NCBI GenBank assembly: GCA_946631805.1
Contig: CAMPAJ010000086.1
Coordinates: 1 to 6,922, forward strand
DNA length: 6,922 nt
From: an uncultured Eggerthellaceae bacterium
GTDB lineage: Bacteria; Actinomycetota; Coriobacteriia; Coriobacteriales; Eggerthellaceae
Reading direction: 5' to 3'
Position 1 is the first letter of the stretch, and every line of letters starts with the position of its first letter. The notes under the pieces were generated by a model, which did not search any database, was not told the DNA's origin, and was given only the letters and a program-made list of their open reading frames with translations. The position numbers and the translations under genes were made by a program. Shown piece by piece: positions 1 through 6,848 of this stretch.

Positions 1-1029
1 CAATACAAGCACCGCTACTGGGGCTGGCAGATCACACTGTATCTGTTCCTCGGCGGTCTGGGCGGCGGCATCCTGTTCCTGTCCTGGGTTCTGAGCGCCT
101 TCGTCTATCCCGGCGTTGATTTGACCCAGGCCCTCATGCTGCCGAACTTCCTGGCGCTGCTCTGCATCGCCTTTGGTCTGTTCTGCCTCGTTGAGGAGCT
201 CGGGCAGCCGCCCGTATTCTACCGTGCGTACGTCACCGCGACCTCCATCATCAAATGGGGCGCCGTGCTGCTGACCATCGCTTCGTTCGGCTCGCTGTTC
301 TGGCTGCTGGGCAACTGGTCACCCGAGACCCCGGTTTTGGGCTTCCTCAGCGTGTTCAACTTCTTCGGCGGCCTTTCCGGCTTCTGGCTGGCTGCCGCTG
401 GCGCTGCCGGCTTCGGCATCATGGTGTACACGGGCGTCATGCTCTCGACCCTGAAGGCGCACTCCTTCTGGTCCACGCCTGCGCTGCCCATCCTGTTCAC
501 CACCTCGGCTCTGTCCACCGCTTGCGCGGGCATCATGCTCACGATGTGCGGTTGGCCGGGCGTTGCCGACATGGCTGCCGTCCATGCTGCCCATGATATT
601 CACGGGCTCCTGCACACGTTGGACATCATCCTGGCCTTCGCCGAGCTCACCATCCTGCTCATCATGGTGCTTTCGTTCCTGGGTGCCGGCAACCGCACGC
701 AACAGCGTGTTGCCCAGCGCTGGGTCAAGGGCTCCACGGCTCCGATCTTCTGGCTCGGCATGGTTGGCTGCGGCCTGATCATCCCGCTGATTTGCAACGT
801 GAGCGGCAACGAGCTGGCCGGTACGGTGGCATGCGTGCTCGTCCTGTGCGGCGGCTGCCTGCTGCGCTTCCTGTGCGTGTGGTCCGACGACCGTCAGCCT
901 CTGGATGGCGAGAATCGCTACTACTTCCGCCAGAAGCATGCCAACATGGACTTTGCTACGTACTACAGCAAGCCTGGCAAGGAACTCGAGCGCGGCGAGA
1001 CGTTCGCTTACATCGACAACCTGTACTAG
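1..1029 (+). CDS. NrfD/PsrC-family membrane subunit of a molybdopterin-type oxidoreductase, 5' end cut by window edge
   Basis: The frame is open from the first base and ends in TAG, giving 342 visible residues; the true start lies upstream. NrfD/PsrC proteins are integral membrane subunits that pass electrons between the quinone pool and an iron-sulfur subunit serving a molybdopterin catalytic subunit. The opening stretch WGWQITLYLFLGGLGGG (residues 7-23) is typical of the first NrfD helix. Eight hydrophobic segments are visible, at about residues 10-35, 46-66, 81-102, 119-145, 157-180, 200-226, 246-265 and 268-290, which fits the eight-helix fold, so probably only a short N-terminal piece is missing. 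A charged, aromatic tail of about 50 residues (KHANMDFATYY...) follows the last helix. A strong terminator 40 bases downstream marks it as the last gene of its operon; catalytic and iron-sulfur genes would be expected upstream, outside the window. The family is clear; the substrate of the complex is not. Confidence 0.88.
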   Translation, partial: QYKHRYWGWQITLYLFLGGLGGGILFLSWVLSAFVYPGVDLTQALMLPNFLALLCIAFGLFCLVEELGQPPVFYRAYVTATSIIKWGAVLLTIASFGSLFWLLGNWSPETPVLGFLSVFNFFGGLSGFWLAAAGAAGFGIMVYTGVMLSTLKAHSFWSTPALPILFTTSALSTACAGIMLTMCGWPGVADMAAVHAAHDIHGLLHTLDIILAFAELTILLIMVLSFLGAGNRTQQRVAQRWVKGSTAPIFWLGMVGCGLIIPLICNVSGNELAGTVACVLVLCGGCLLRFLCVWSDDRQPLDGENRYYFRQKHANMDFATYYSKPGKELERGETFAYIDNLY

Positions 1030-1067
1030 GTTTGAGGGTGCTCGTTTAACGAGCTAGCGTAAGCTCG

Positions 1068-1107
1068 AAGCCCGGATGCACATTGTTGCGTCCGGGTTTC
1101 TTTTTTT
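1068..1107 (+). terminator. Rho-independent terminator of the NrfD-like gene
   Basis: A 13-bp stem (1068-1080 with 1087-1099, including two G-U pairs, core GCCCGGATGC/GCGTCCGGGT) closes a six-base loop. It is followed by one C and then seven T (1101-1107). It begins 38 bases after the NrfD-like stop codon. Read on the minus strand the stem has no T tract after it, so it should act only on plus-strand transcripts. Confidence 0.92.
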
Positions 1108-1110
1108 GCC

Positions 1111-1161
1111 CGTCCCGCTGCCCCGGGAATCCGAGATGGTGGGCCCTTCGCTTGGCTTCGG
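1111..1161. repeat. Composite intergenic repeat, copy A
   Basis: Two blocks recur in the other intergenic regions: CGTCCCGCTGCCCCG (1111-1125) and TTCGCTTGGCTTCGG (1147-1161), whose first bases are 36 apart. The second block is identical at 6905-6919 and has one mismatch at 4419-4433. The first block is 14/15 identical at 6864-6878. Function is unknown. It lies between the terminator and the palindrome, outside any gene. Confidence 0.6.
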
Positions 1162-1166
1162 TTTGG

Positions 1167-1201
1167 AATGTGTATTTGGGGTCTGACCCTAAATACACAT
1201 T
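1167..1201. repeat. REP-like palindrome between convergent genes
   Basis: The arms AATGTGTATTTGGGG (1167-1181) and CCCTAAATACACATT (1187-1201) pair over 15 bp around the five-base loop TCTGA; the only imperfection is one G-T pair. The element sits six bases beyond the stop codon of the minus-strand TPR gene. From memory, palindromes centred on GGGGTCNGACCCC occur as dispersed elements in many bacterial genomes and are sometimes linked to REP-associated tyrosine transposases. No such transposase is in this window. As RNA it would form a hairpin at the 3' end of the minus-strand transcript, but no T tract follows, so it is not a standard terminator. Confidence 0.75.
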
Positions 1202-1207
1202 ACGAGT

Positions 1208-3352
1208 TTAGCGATTGGTGCCGTTGCGGATGGAGCGGCATGCCGAAATGATCACGCGGTCTGCGGATAGCATTGTTGCGAGGACATCGGTGAAGGGGAT
1301 GGCGGCTTCTGGGGCGTTTGCGCACGACAAGCCGAGCGCCGCTTGGGCCACGAGGGCATTCGCATCATCGTTTGGCATGATGGGTATGCGGTTTCGCCTC
1401 ATTTCGGCGGCAGCTGCACGTGCGCTACCATGCACGATGACCGGGCTCGCAGGCCTTTTGCGCAAACTGGAAACGACCGCCCGTGCCTTTTCTGCAAAGT
1501 CGCCGGTCAACGACGATGCGTATACCTGCACGGCTGCAGCATCGCTTTCGCGTCCCATGCGCCATAGAACGAGGCCCAGGTGGTAATACAAAAGGGCGCA
1601 GTCTTTTTTCGAAATGCCAAATCGCAAACCGGCGAGCAGCACGTTGGCTGCTTCGGCGTAACGGGTTTGTTCGGCGAGCACGTCGGCTTTCCTGAAATAA
1701 GCCGACGCAGTCGTAGGGCCGAGCGCAATGCAGCGGTCGGCGTTGGCGGCCGCTCCCGCAAAGTCGCCCATACGCTGGTACAGATCCGAAAGCCCCATGT
1801 ATGCATGAAAGAGCGCGCTTGGAGCCCTGAAGAAGCTTGCTTTGGGAGCTGTACGCGTGTCATTGCGCCCATCCTCCAAAGATCCCCTCAAGAATTCCTG
1901 GGCTTCCATGCCCACGGAAATCTCGTCGGCGAGCAGGGGAGTGGCGATTCTGGAAAACGGGCTTCCGTAGTAAAGCGGCCGGGAATTGGCGTTGTCATCG
2001 GGTGGAACCGTTGCCGCCTCGGCCCTATGCGCCAGCTCTTCGAGCTCTGCTATGGCCGTGATGACCGAATCGGCAGAGTCTGCCAAGGCCTCGTCGATGA
2101 GTTCGGAATGGCTGCCGAAGTACGTGGCGTCAAGATCGCAGATGCGCCCGGCGCCAAACAAACGACCTATTCTGGCAGGTAGGGGCCGTTTGTCCTCTTT
2201 CGGGAGGATGCGGTTGGGGCGTTCGTCGAAGTCGGGCGGGCGCGCGCCCAGGGGAGCTGCCCCAATGCGCGAGAGCCAGCGCGGCGTCATGAGCGAAGCA
2301 ATCGAATCGGGGTCGAATCGAAGCTCGGGATCCGCGAGCTTCCCCGAATCGATGGCCGCAAGCACCGTGCGAACGAACTCGTCGCGATCAAACGCGCATT
2401 CTACGAGGGGCTTGCCGTTCGGGTCGTGCGCTGCGAGGTGGACGGTTTGAATGTGATGCCCTGAGCCGAAGCACCCGCACGCCACGAGGCAAGCCAAGCG
2501 CAATGTGTAGGCCATTTGCGCTTGCCGCGCACTGTCGCCCAGCGGTTTTAGGGGCATCTCTCCTTCAGGGGCGATCCATCGAGGCAAATCTGATGTACCG
2601 GGAGCCGCAAAGACTGCGTACACCGTCTGCCGTTCGACATCGCAGTCGAAGCGGCATACCGTACGCGGCGATATTTCGAGACCGTCGAGTATGGATGCGA
2701 GTCGCGTGCGCACATCCCAGTCGCTGCCATTGGAGGCATAGGCACCCATGACCGATTGATGCAGGTTGGGCCTCAGGCTGTTCTGAAAGACTGCGCGTCC
2801 GTTCGAGGCCACGTGATCGAGTATGCGCCAGTCCAGCTCGTTGAAGAACGAAAGCGTTGGTTTCTCGGTAAGCGCTATGGGCGGAAGCGGAACGAGTGCA
2901 CTTCGGTTCGTCGGTTCGTCGGGTATCCTGTCCACGCCCTGAAACGTTATGAATATGCGTTCTCCGGCGCTGGGAACTGCGCTCAAGGCGGCGTCTTCCA
3001 CCGCATCGCGCAGGGCGATTATCCTGCTGACTGCGTCTTCGATGCCCGCAACAAGCGTGCGCGCGTGCTGCGGGATAGGGCCTTTTACGCCGACGCGCGC
3101 AAGGCGACCGTCCTGCGGCCCGTCGAGCATGATCCTGTTGAGGAACGGCATGCCGGAAAGGCGCTCGACAGAGGCGTCGGCGAGTATGAGGCCCGCGTAA
3201 CGGGCAAAGGCACCTGCCTGCGGGTTGTCCTTGCAACTGGCGAGTTCGACGAGCGCGTGGCCAGGTGAAGCCGATGCGAAGAGCGCATTCGTGACATCCC
3301 GCACCTGTTGCGTCTCGACGGGTCCTAACCTAAAGGAGCGTGTAGCGCACAT
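1208..3352 (-). CDS. Unrecognised protein with TPR repeats, second gene of the HdrB-like operon
   Basis: I do not recognise this 714-residue protein. Three TPR-like helical pairs are readable at about residues 513-546 (ALFHAYMGLSDLYQRMGDFAGAA), 547-580 and 583-616, which suggests a protein-binding scaffold. The first 500 residues match no family I know. They contain a Cys/His-rich patch, LACLVACGCFGSGHH (C288, C292, C294, H299, H300, then H305), with further cysteines at C233, C237 and C319. This could bind metal but is unproven. There is no signal peptide and no clear membrane segment, so it is probably cytoplasmic. The ATG follows the stop of the upstream HdrB-like gene by 11 bases and has no evident Shine-Dalgarno sequence, so translational coupling is likely. 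The start codon lies in a predicted hairpin loop (3339-3370). A later start, such as the GTG at codon 18, cannot be excluded. The length and codon use support a real gene; the function is open. Confidence 0.82.
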   Translation of the reverse strand: MCATRSFRLGPVETQQVRDVTNALFASASPGHALVELASCKDNPQAGAFARYAGLILADASVERLSGMPFLNRIMLDGPQDGRLARVGVKGPIPQHARTLVAGIEDAVSRIIALRDAVEDAALSAVPSAGERIFITFQGVDRIPDEPTNRSALVPLPPIALTEKPTLSFFNELDWRILDHVASNGRAVFQNSLRPNLHQSVMGAYASNGSDWDVRTRLASILDGLEISPRTVCRFDCDVERQTVYAVFAAPGTSDLPRWIAPEGEMPLKPLGDSARQAQMAYTLRLACLVACGCFGSGHHIQTVHLAAHDPNGKPLVECAFDRDEFVRTVLAAIDSGKLADPELRFDPDSIASLMTPRWLSRIGAAPLGARPPDFDERPNRILPKEDKRPLPARIGRLFGAGRICDLDATYFGSHSELIDEALADSADSVITAIAELEELAHRAEAATVPPDDNANSRPLYYGSPFSRIATPLLADEISVGMEAQEFLRGSLEDGRNDTRTAPKASFFRAPSALFHAYMGLSDLYQRMGDFAGAAANADRCIALGPTTASAYFRKADVLAEQTRYAEAANVLLAGLRFGISKKDCALLYYHLGLVLWRMGRESDAAAVQVYASSLTGDFAEKARAVVSSLRKRPASPVIVHGSARAAAAEMRRNRIPIMPNDDANALVAQAALGLSCANAPEAAIPFTDVLATMLSADRVIISACRSIRNGTNR

Positions 3353-3370
3353 GACGGAGCACGCTACACG
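3339..3370 (-). promoter_or_regulatory. Inverted repeat placing the TPR gene's start codon in a hairpin loop
   Basis: On the minus-strand transcript CGTGTAGCG (3370-3362) and CGCTACACG (3347-3339) form a perfect 9-bp stem around a 14-base loop. The 5' arm contains the TAG stop of the HdrB-like gene (3366-3364) and the loop holds the ATG of the TPR gene (3352-3350). Ribosomes finishing the upstream gene would melt the stem, so the arrangement could couple translation of the two genes. The structure is visible; the role is inferred. Confidence 0.4.
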
Positions 3371-4287
3371 TCGAGTCCCTTGTAATCGCGCACGTCGCGC
3401 CAGGTTTCGACGTCATCGAACAGGAAGCGTAGCTTGAGGTAGCCTTCCGAAAGCTGCCAAGGGATGTTCCAATTGAACAGTAGCTCCAAATAATGGAAGG
3501 CGGGAACGTCGCATCCCGATCCCCAGAGCGAGAACGTGCAGCTGATGCATGCCGTTACGAGTACGTTGGCGCCGACTTCGTGGGCATGGGTGCCATGACG
3601 CCTGGCCATCTTGTCGCCGAGGTCGTAATGTCCCGCAGCGCGCGGACGCGAGCCGCAGCAGTACGAACGCTTGCGGGCGAATTTTGGCTCGACGAGGTTG
3701 GTGTTGCTCATGAGCTCTCGAAGCGCATCCGCGAATTCGCCGGTGGTGCGGTCGGGGCAAGAGTCTTTCGGGCAGAAGACGATGCTTTCGTCTTGGGGAA
3801 GGCCGATTTGCGCCCGCGCGAAGGCGGCGGCGTCTTCCGCATCGATGCGGTATCCCATGTCGGCGAGCACGCGGGGGAGGGCAACGACTTCGACGTTTGA
3901 GGTGGATTCGCGTTTCGCAAGGAGCCTGCGCAGGGCTGACACGCAGTTCGGGCAGGCCGCGACGATACGTTCCACGTTCGTTTTCTGGATATGGTCGAGG
4001 AACTGCTCGTCGAAAGCATCGCGCGCAGCGCCGCCGTCGCCTTCGAAATCCAAGATCTTTCCGCAGCAAAGAAGCGAGATGCCGTTGACCTGGCCGGCGC
4101 TTTCCAACAGGTCGTATACCGACTGCACCAAAGGCATTGCGTAGTTGATGAACGAGCAGCCTGGGAAGAACAGCGATGTGCATGACGTATCGCTCTCGGC
4201 GTGTTGCACGTTTATGGTTTCGAGTCCCGGGTACGTGCACGTTACAGAGCTCAAGGCTATCGCGTCAGTGAAAGTGTATTCGTCCAT
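3364..4287 (-). CDS. HdrB-like protein with two CCG cysteine-rich domains
   Basis: This 307-residue protein has the twin cysteine-rich (CCG) domain layout of heterodisulfide reductase subunit B and related proteins, and is close to their usual length. Domain 1 has C44 (FFPGC), C74-C75-G76 and C112-P-N-C115. Domain 2 has C172 (FCPKDSC), C210-C211-G212 and C247-I-S-C250. In HdrB such C...CCG...CxxC sets bind non-cubane [4Fe-4S] clusters that handle disulfides; both sets are complete here, so two clusters are possible. The end, FHYLELLFNW, resembles the C-terminal part of HdrB proteins. No signal peptide or membrane segment is present, so it is probably cytoplasmic. The ATG has a good ribosome site (GAGGGG, six bases upstream). 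It is the first gene of an operon with the TPR protein and is divergent from a Mo/W enzyme. HdrA and HdrC partners are absent from the window. The family is secure; the substrate and electron partner are unknown. Confidence 0.9.
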   Translation of the reverse strand: MDEYTFTDAIALSSVTCTYPGLETINVQHAESDTSCTSLFFPGCSFINYAMPLVQSVYDLLESAGQVNGISLLCCGKILDFEGDGGAARDAFDEQFLDHIQKTNVERIVAACPNCVSALRRLLAKRESTSNVEVVALPRVLADMGYRIDAEDAAAFARAQIGLPQDESIVFCPKDSCPDRTTGEFADALRELMSNTNLVEPKFARKRSYCCGSRPRAAGHYDLGDKMARRHGTHAHEVGANVLVTACISCTFSLWGSGCDVPAFHYLELLFNWNIPWQLSEGYLKLRFLFDDVETWRDVRDYKGLDV

Positions 4288-4293
4288 GTGAGA

Positions 4294-4299
4294 CCCCTC
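4294..4299 (-). promoter_or_regulatory. Ribosome binding site of the HdrB-like gene
   Basis: The minus strand reads GAGGGG followed by TCTCAC and then the ATG at 4287. This strong site with six-base spacing fixes the start chosen for the HdrB-like protein. Confidence 0.75.
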
Positions 4300-4316
4300 T
4301 CGTTTGCGGTCGCTTC

Positions 4317-4322
4317 ATTGTA
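4317..4322 (-). promoter_or_regulatory. Candidate -10 box for the HdrB-like/TPR operon
   Basis: The minus strand reads TACAAT, matching the TATAAT consensus at five of six bases, about 30 bases upstream of the start codon. This would give a leader of roughly 20-25 bases that includes the ribosome site. No good -35 box is visible 16-18 bases further upstream, so the call is tentative. Confidence 0.35.
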
Positions 4323-4382
4323 TCGCATCGCGCTGTTGCTGGCGCGGGATAGGACGCGGGGGACTCGGCGGTTTCAGTTTGT

Positions 4383-4433
4383 CGCCCCACCGCATCGAGA
4401 AGGGCGGGCGGGGAGTCGTTCGCTTGGTTTCGG
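4383..4433. repeat. Composite intergenic repeat, copy C (diverged)
   Basis: TTCGCTTGGTTTCGG (4419-4433) differs at one base from the copies at 1147 and 6905, and continues with CTA as the 6905 copy does. The first block, CGCCCCACCGCATCG (4383-4397), matches copy A at only 10 of 15 bases, but the first bases of the two blocks are again 36 apart. The shared second block carries most of the weight. Confidence 0.5.
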
Positions 4434-4591
4434 CTAGCTCATCCCGCTCGGGGCTGCCCTACTGCGGGTGTGCGCGTTCCCGACTTCGCTCCATGCTCCT
4501 TAACGGGGCTACTGGGGGCTGGACTGTAACGCTGGGGGATGCGAACATGTGGTAATAGATGGGCGAAGGCGCATTGCATATCCAGTTCGTG

Positions 4592-4597
4592 TAAGAT
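4592..4597 (+). promoter_or_regulatory. Candidate -10 box giving a leaderless transcript of the Mo/W enzyme gene
   Basis: TAAGAT fits the TANNNT -10 pattern and is followed by six bases and then the ATG, so transcription would begin at or beside the start codon. No Shine-Dalgarno-like sequence lies in the 20 bases before the ATG. The first three bases, TAA, are an in-frame stop, which confines the start to within four codons. No convincing -35 box is seen. Leaderless genes with this geometry are common in actinobacteria; here it is an inference. Confidence 0.4.
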
Positions 4598-4603
4598 AGC
4601 ACC

Positions 4604-6829
4604 ATGACGGAAATCAAGCCTACAAATTGTCACTTCTGCGGGTATTGCTGCGCCTTCTTGGCGACGGTCGAGGATGGCCGGGTCGTTGATCTCAAACCCG
4701 ATCCCACGCGCTACCCGTACGACGAGCGCATTCTTGCCGGGTGCCGTCGATGGCGCATGAATCTCGATGTGCTCGACAGCCCGCGGCGCGTAAACTGGCC
4801 GCTCAAACGCATAGGCGAACGCGGTTCGGGAGAATGGGAACGCGTGAGCTGGGATGATGCTCTTGACGACATCGCCGCGCGTCTTGAAGCGCTGCGCGAG
4901 CGGCACGGTCCCGGCACGCTGGCTAGCATGATAGGCGGGCCTCATGCGTCGTTCTGGCCGCTTCACCGCTTCATGAGCTTGTTCGGCAGTCCCAACAACA
5001 TGGGTATCGGTCAGATCTGTTGGAATCCGCGCATCTGGATGGATGCTATCACGTTTGGCTGGACGGTCGAGGCCGATATCGTGCCCGGCTTGACGCAGGC
5101 GCTGTTCATCTGGGGAACGAATCCTGCGCAGTCCGACAATTCTGCGTTCTGGCAGAGCATCAGGGCGGTGGGCGCATCGGATGACATCAAGCTCGTGTGC
5201 GTCGACCCGCGCTATACGCAGGTCGCTGCGCTTGCCGACATATGGCTACCGGTGAAACCCGGCACTGACTGCACGCTCGCGCTCGGCATGCTGCACGTCA
5301 TTATCGAAGAAGGCCTGGAAGACCGGCCGTTCGTGGACGAGTGGTGCTACGGTTTCGACGAGCTCGCGCAGCACGTGAAGCCTTATACGCCCTCCTACGT
5401 AGCGCAATTCTGCGGCGTGGACGAAGGCGATCTGGTCGAGGCGGCACGCTTGTTCGCTGCGGGCAGGACCGCGCTCGTGTCGGGTCGCGGCGTCGACCAG
5501 GTAGGCGAGTCGGTTGCGCCGACCCATCGCGCCATATGCTGTCTGCGCGCCGTGACGGGCAACGTCGACCGGGCGGGCTCATGCATCTTGGCCGAGGCCA
5601 GTGATTTCACGAGCGAAGTCGAATTCGAGATGAGCGACGCCCTGACGCCCGAGCAGCGCGCCCTGTGCCTCAACGAGGGAATCGCGCCCCTCCAGTGCTT
5701 TACGGGATACGAGCTCGTACGCAAGCAAACCGAAAAGCTCGGCAGGCGCCTTCCCATGCGCTATATGACTTCGGCGAGTCCCGACTTGGTGCTGCATGCG
5801 ATGGAAACCGGCGAGCCGTACCGGGTTGCGGCGCTTATCGTCAACGCCACGAACCCGTTGCTCACGTACGCCGACACGAATCGCGTGTTCGACGCGCTCA
5901 TGAAGCTCGACCTCATCGTCGTCCTGGATTACTACATCACCTCGACCGGCGCCGTGGCCGATTACATCCTTCCCTGCGCCGGCGCAATCGAGCGACCGAT
6001 CTTCCAAATTCACGGCGGCGTTGCCAACACCGGCTACGGTGGGCCTGCGGCTGTCGAGCCGTATTACGAGCGCAAGACCGATTACGACATATTCCGGGCT
6101 TTGGGCCAGCGTTTGGGCCAAGCGGAGCAGTGGCCCGACGAGACGCTGGCCGATGCGTTCGCCACGCAGCTCGCCCCGACGGGCTGGTACTGGAGCGAGT
6201 ATTGCACGATCGGCATATACCATATCCCGCCTGCACCCGAGAAGCATCTGGTGCCGGGCCCCGACGGCGAGCCGCAGGGCTTCGCGACCACGACGGGCAA
6301 GATCGAGCTTGCAAGCGAACTCTTGCCCCAGCTCGGCGGCCAACGGCTACCCGAACAGGGGCCGTTCATGCGCCTGTGCTCCGATGAGCTGGTGGAAGCT
6401 GCGCAGCGGCGGGGTGCCCATCACGTGCAGATGCTCACAGGGTCGCGCAAGCAGCCGTACAATGCCTCGATGTATATGGACAACCCCAAGTTTCGTGCGG
6501 CAACGCCAGGCCCTGTGGTTGAGATGAGCCAGGCAATGGCCGACGAGCTGGGGCTTTGCGCGGGTGACGTGGCCAAGCTTACGACCGATATGGGCGAGGC
6601 GCGCTTCACGGTCGGCATCGCCAAGATGCGCGACGACATCATCAACGTCGATTACGGCTGGTGGCATCCCGAAAACGGCACGCCCAAGGCGCCGGATTTC
6701 GGGGGCATCTGGGAATCGAACGTGAACACGCTCACATCGTGCAAGCTGCAGGAGCATCTGATCGGCACGTGGGCCTATAACGCCATCGACTGCATCATCG
6801 AGAAGTGCGATGAGCCGTTGAGCTGGTAG
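4604..6829 (+). CDS. Cytoplasmic molybdopterin (Mo/W) oxidoreductase of the DMSO reductase family, acetylene-hydratase-like layout
   Basis: This complete 741-residue catalytic subunit binds a bis-pterin Mo or W cofactor. The N-terminal Cys motif C9-x2-C12-x3-C16...C47 should hold one [4Fe-4S] cluster. Family hallmarks follow: WERVSWDDALDDIA (78-91), LFIWGTNPAQS (167-177), DPRYTQVAALADIWLPVKPGTD (201-222, read in parts), a GRGVDQ loop (295-300), GAVADYILP (449-457) with ERP (463-465), and the C-terminal pterin-binding domain (about 605-735). C139 (IGQICW) sits where cysteine-ligated members place the metal ligand. There is no Tat signal, so the enzyme is cytoplasmic. Length, the spacing of C9/C12/C16 and the metal cysteine resemble acetylene hydratase (about 730 residues), but the residue after C12 is Gly13, not the catalytic Asp known there, so that activity is doubtful. 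The start is forced by an in-frame TAA 12 bases upstream. The gene stands alone and diverges from the HdrB-like gene; no electron-transfer subunit is adjacent. The substrate cannot be assigned. Confidence 0.9.
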   Translation: MTEIKPTNCHFCGYCCAFLATVEDGRVVDLKPDPTRYPYDERILAGCRRWRMNLDVLDSPRRVNWPLKRIGERGSGEWERVSWDDALDDIAARLEALRERHGPGTLASMIGGPHASFWPLHRFMSLFGSPNNMGIGQICWNPRIWMDAITFGWTVEADIVPGLTQALFIWGTNPAQSDNSAFWQSIRAVGASDDIKLVCVDPRYTQVAALADIWLPVKPGTDCTLALGMLHVIIEEGLEDRPFVDEWCYGFDELAQHVKPYTPSYVAQFCGVDEGDLVEAARLFAAGRTALVSGRGVDQVGESVAPTHRAICCLRAVTGNVDRAGSCILAEASDFTSEVEFEMSDALTPEQRALCLNEGIAPLQCFTGYELVRKQTEKLGRRLPMRYMTSASPDLVLHAMETGEPYRVAALIVNATNPLLTYADTNRVFDALMKLDLIVVLDYYITSTGAVADYILPCAGAIERPIFQIHGGVANTGYGGPAAVEPYYERKTDYDIFRALGQRLGQAEQWPDETLADAFATQLAPTGWYWSEYCTIGIYHIPPAPEKHLVPGPDGEPQGFATTTGKIELASELLPQLGGQRLPEQGPFMRLCSDELVEAAQRRGAHHVQMLTGSRKQPYNASMYMDNPKFRAATPGPVVEMSQAMADELGLCAGDVAKLTTDMGEARFTVGIAKMRDDIINVDYGWWHPENGTPKAPDFGGIWESNVNTLTSCKLQEHLIGTWAYNAIDCIIEKCDEPLSW

Positions 6830-6833
6830 GGTT

Positions 6834-6848
6834 GCGAGGGCTCCTCGC
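6834..6848 (+). terminator. Possible weak terminator hairpin after the Mo/W enzyme gene
   Basis: GCGAGG (6834-6839) pairs with CCTCGC (6843-6848) around a three-base loop, starting four bases after the stop codon. Only TTTGCTT follows, so termination would be weak. The hairpin overlaps the degenerate repeat copy that starts at 6845. Confidence 0.35.

Larger units (their letters stand above)
4288..4603. other. Divergent intergenic region without a convincing gene
   Basis: These 316 bases separate the HdrB-like gene (leftward) from the Mo/W enzyme gene (rightward). They hold a ribosome site and candidate -10 box for the leftward operon, a candidate -10 box immediately before the rightward gene, and one copy of the composite intergenic repeat (4383-4433). 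Several G-rich runs and short GC hairpins lie at 4440-4540, including CCCGC (4443-4447) with GCGGG (4463-4467). I see no clear operator palindrome and no riboswitch that I recognise. Open frames crossing this region have no recognisable protein content. Confidence 0.6.

Noticed and set aside
319..939. Minus-strand open frame of 206 codons opposite the NrfD-like gene
   Set aside because: It is low-complexity and rich in Gln, Glu and His, as expected for the reverse of a codon-biased membrane protein gene.
1040..1066. Two alternative short hairpins (1040-1054 and 1051-1066) before the terminator, resembling an attenuator
   Set aside because: The stems are only five bp, they lie downstream of a stop codon with no following plus-strand gene, and they do not overlap the terminator stem, so attenuation has nothing to act on.
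1068..1107. A bidirectional terminator serving the TPR gene as well
   Set aside because: On the minus strand the stem is followed by CGAGCTTACG rather than a T tract.
1580..2182. Plus-strand open frame of 200 codons inside the TPR gene
   Set aside because: The minus frame carries the TPR repeats and stays open for 714 codons; the plus frame shows no domain.
4439..4966. Minus-strand open frame of 175 codons overlapping the start of the Mo/W enzyme gene
   Set aside because: Most of it lies opposite the Fe-S domain of the Mo/W enzyme, its sequence matches no family I know, and high GC makes such antisense frames common.
5579..6343. Minus-strand open frame of 254 codons inside the Mo/W enzyme gene
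   Set aside because: The opposite strand encodes conserved molybdopterin-enzyme motifs across the whole span; the antisense product has no recognisable features.
4604..6829. Naming the enzyme acetylene hydratase
   Set aside because: The scaffold spacing is similar, but Asp13 is replaced by Gly and the neighbouring active-site residues differ.
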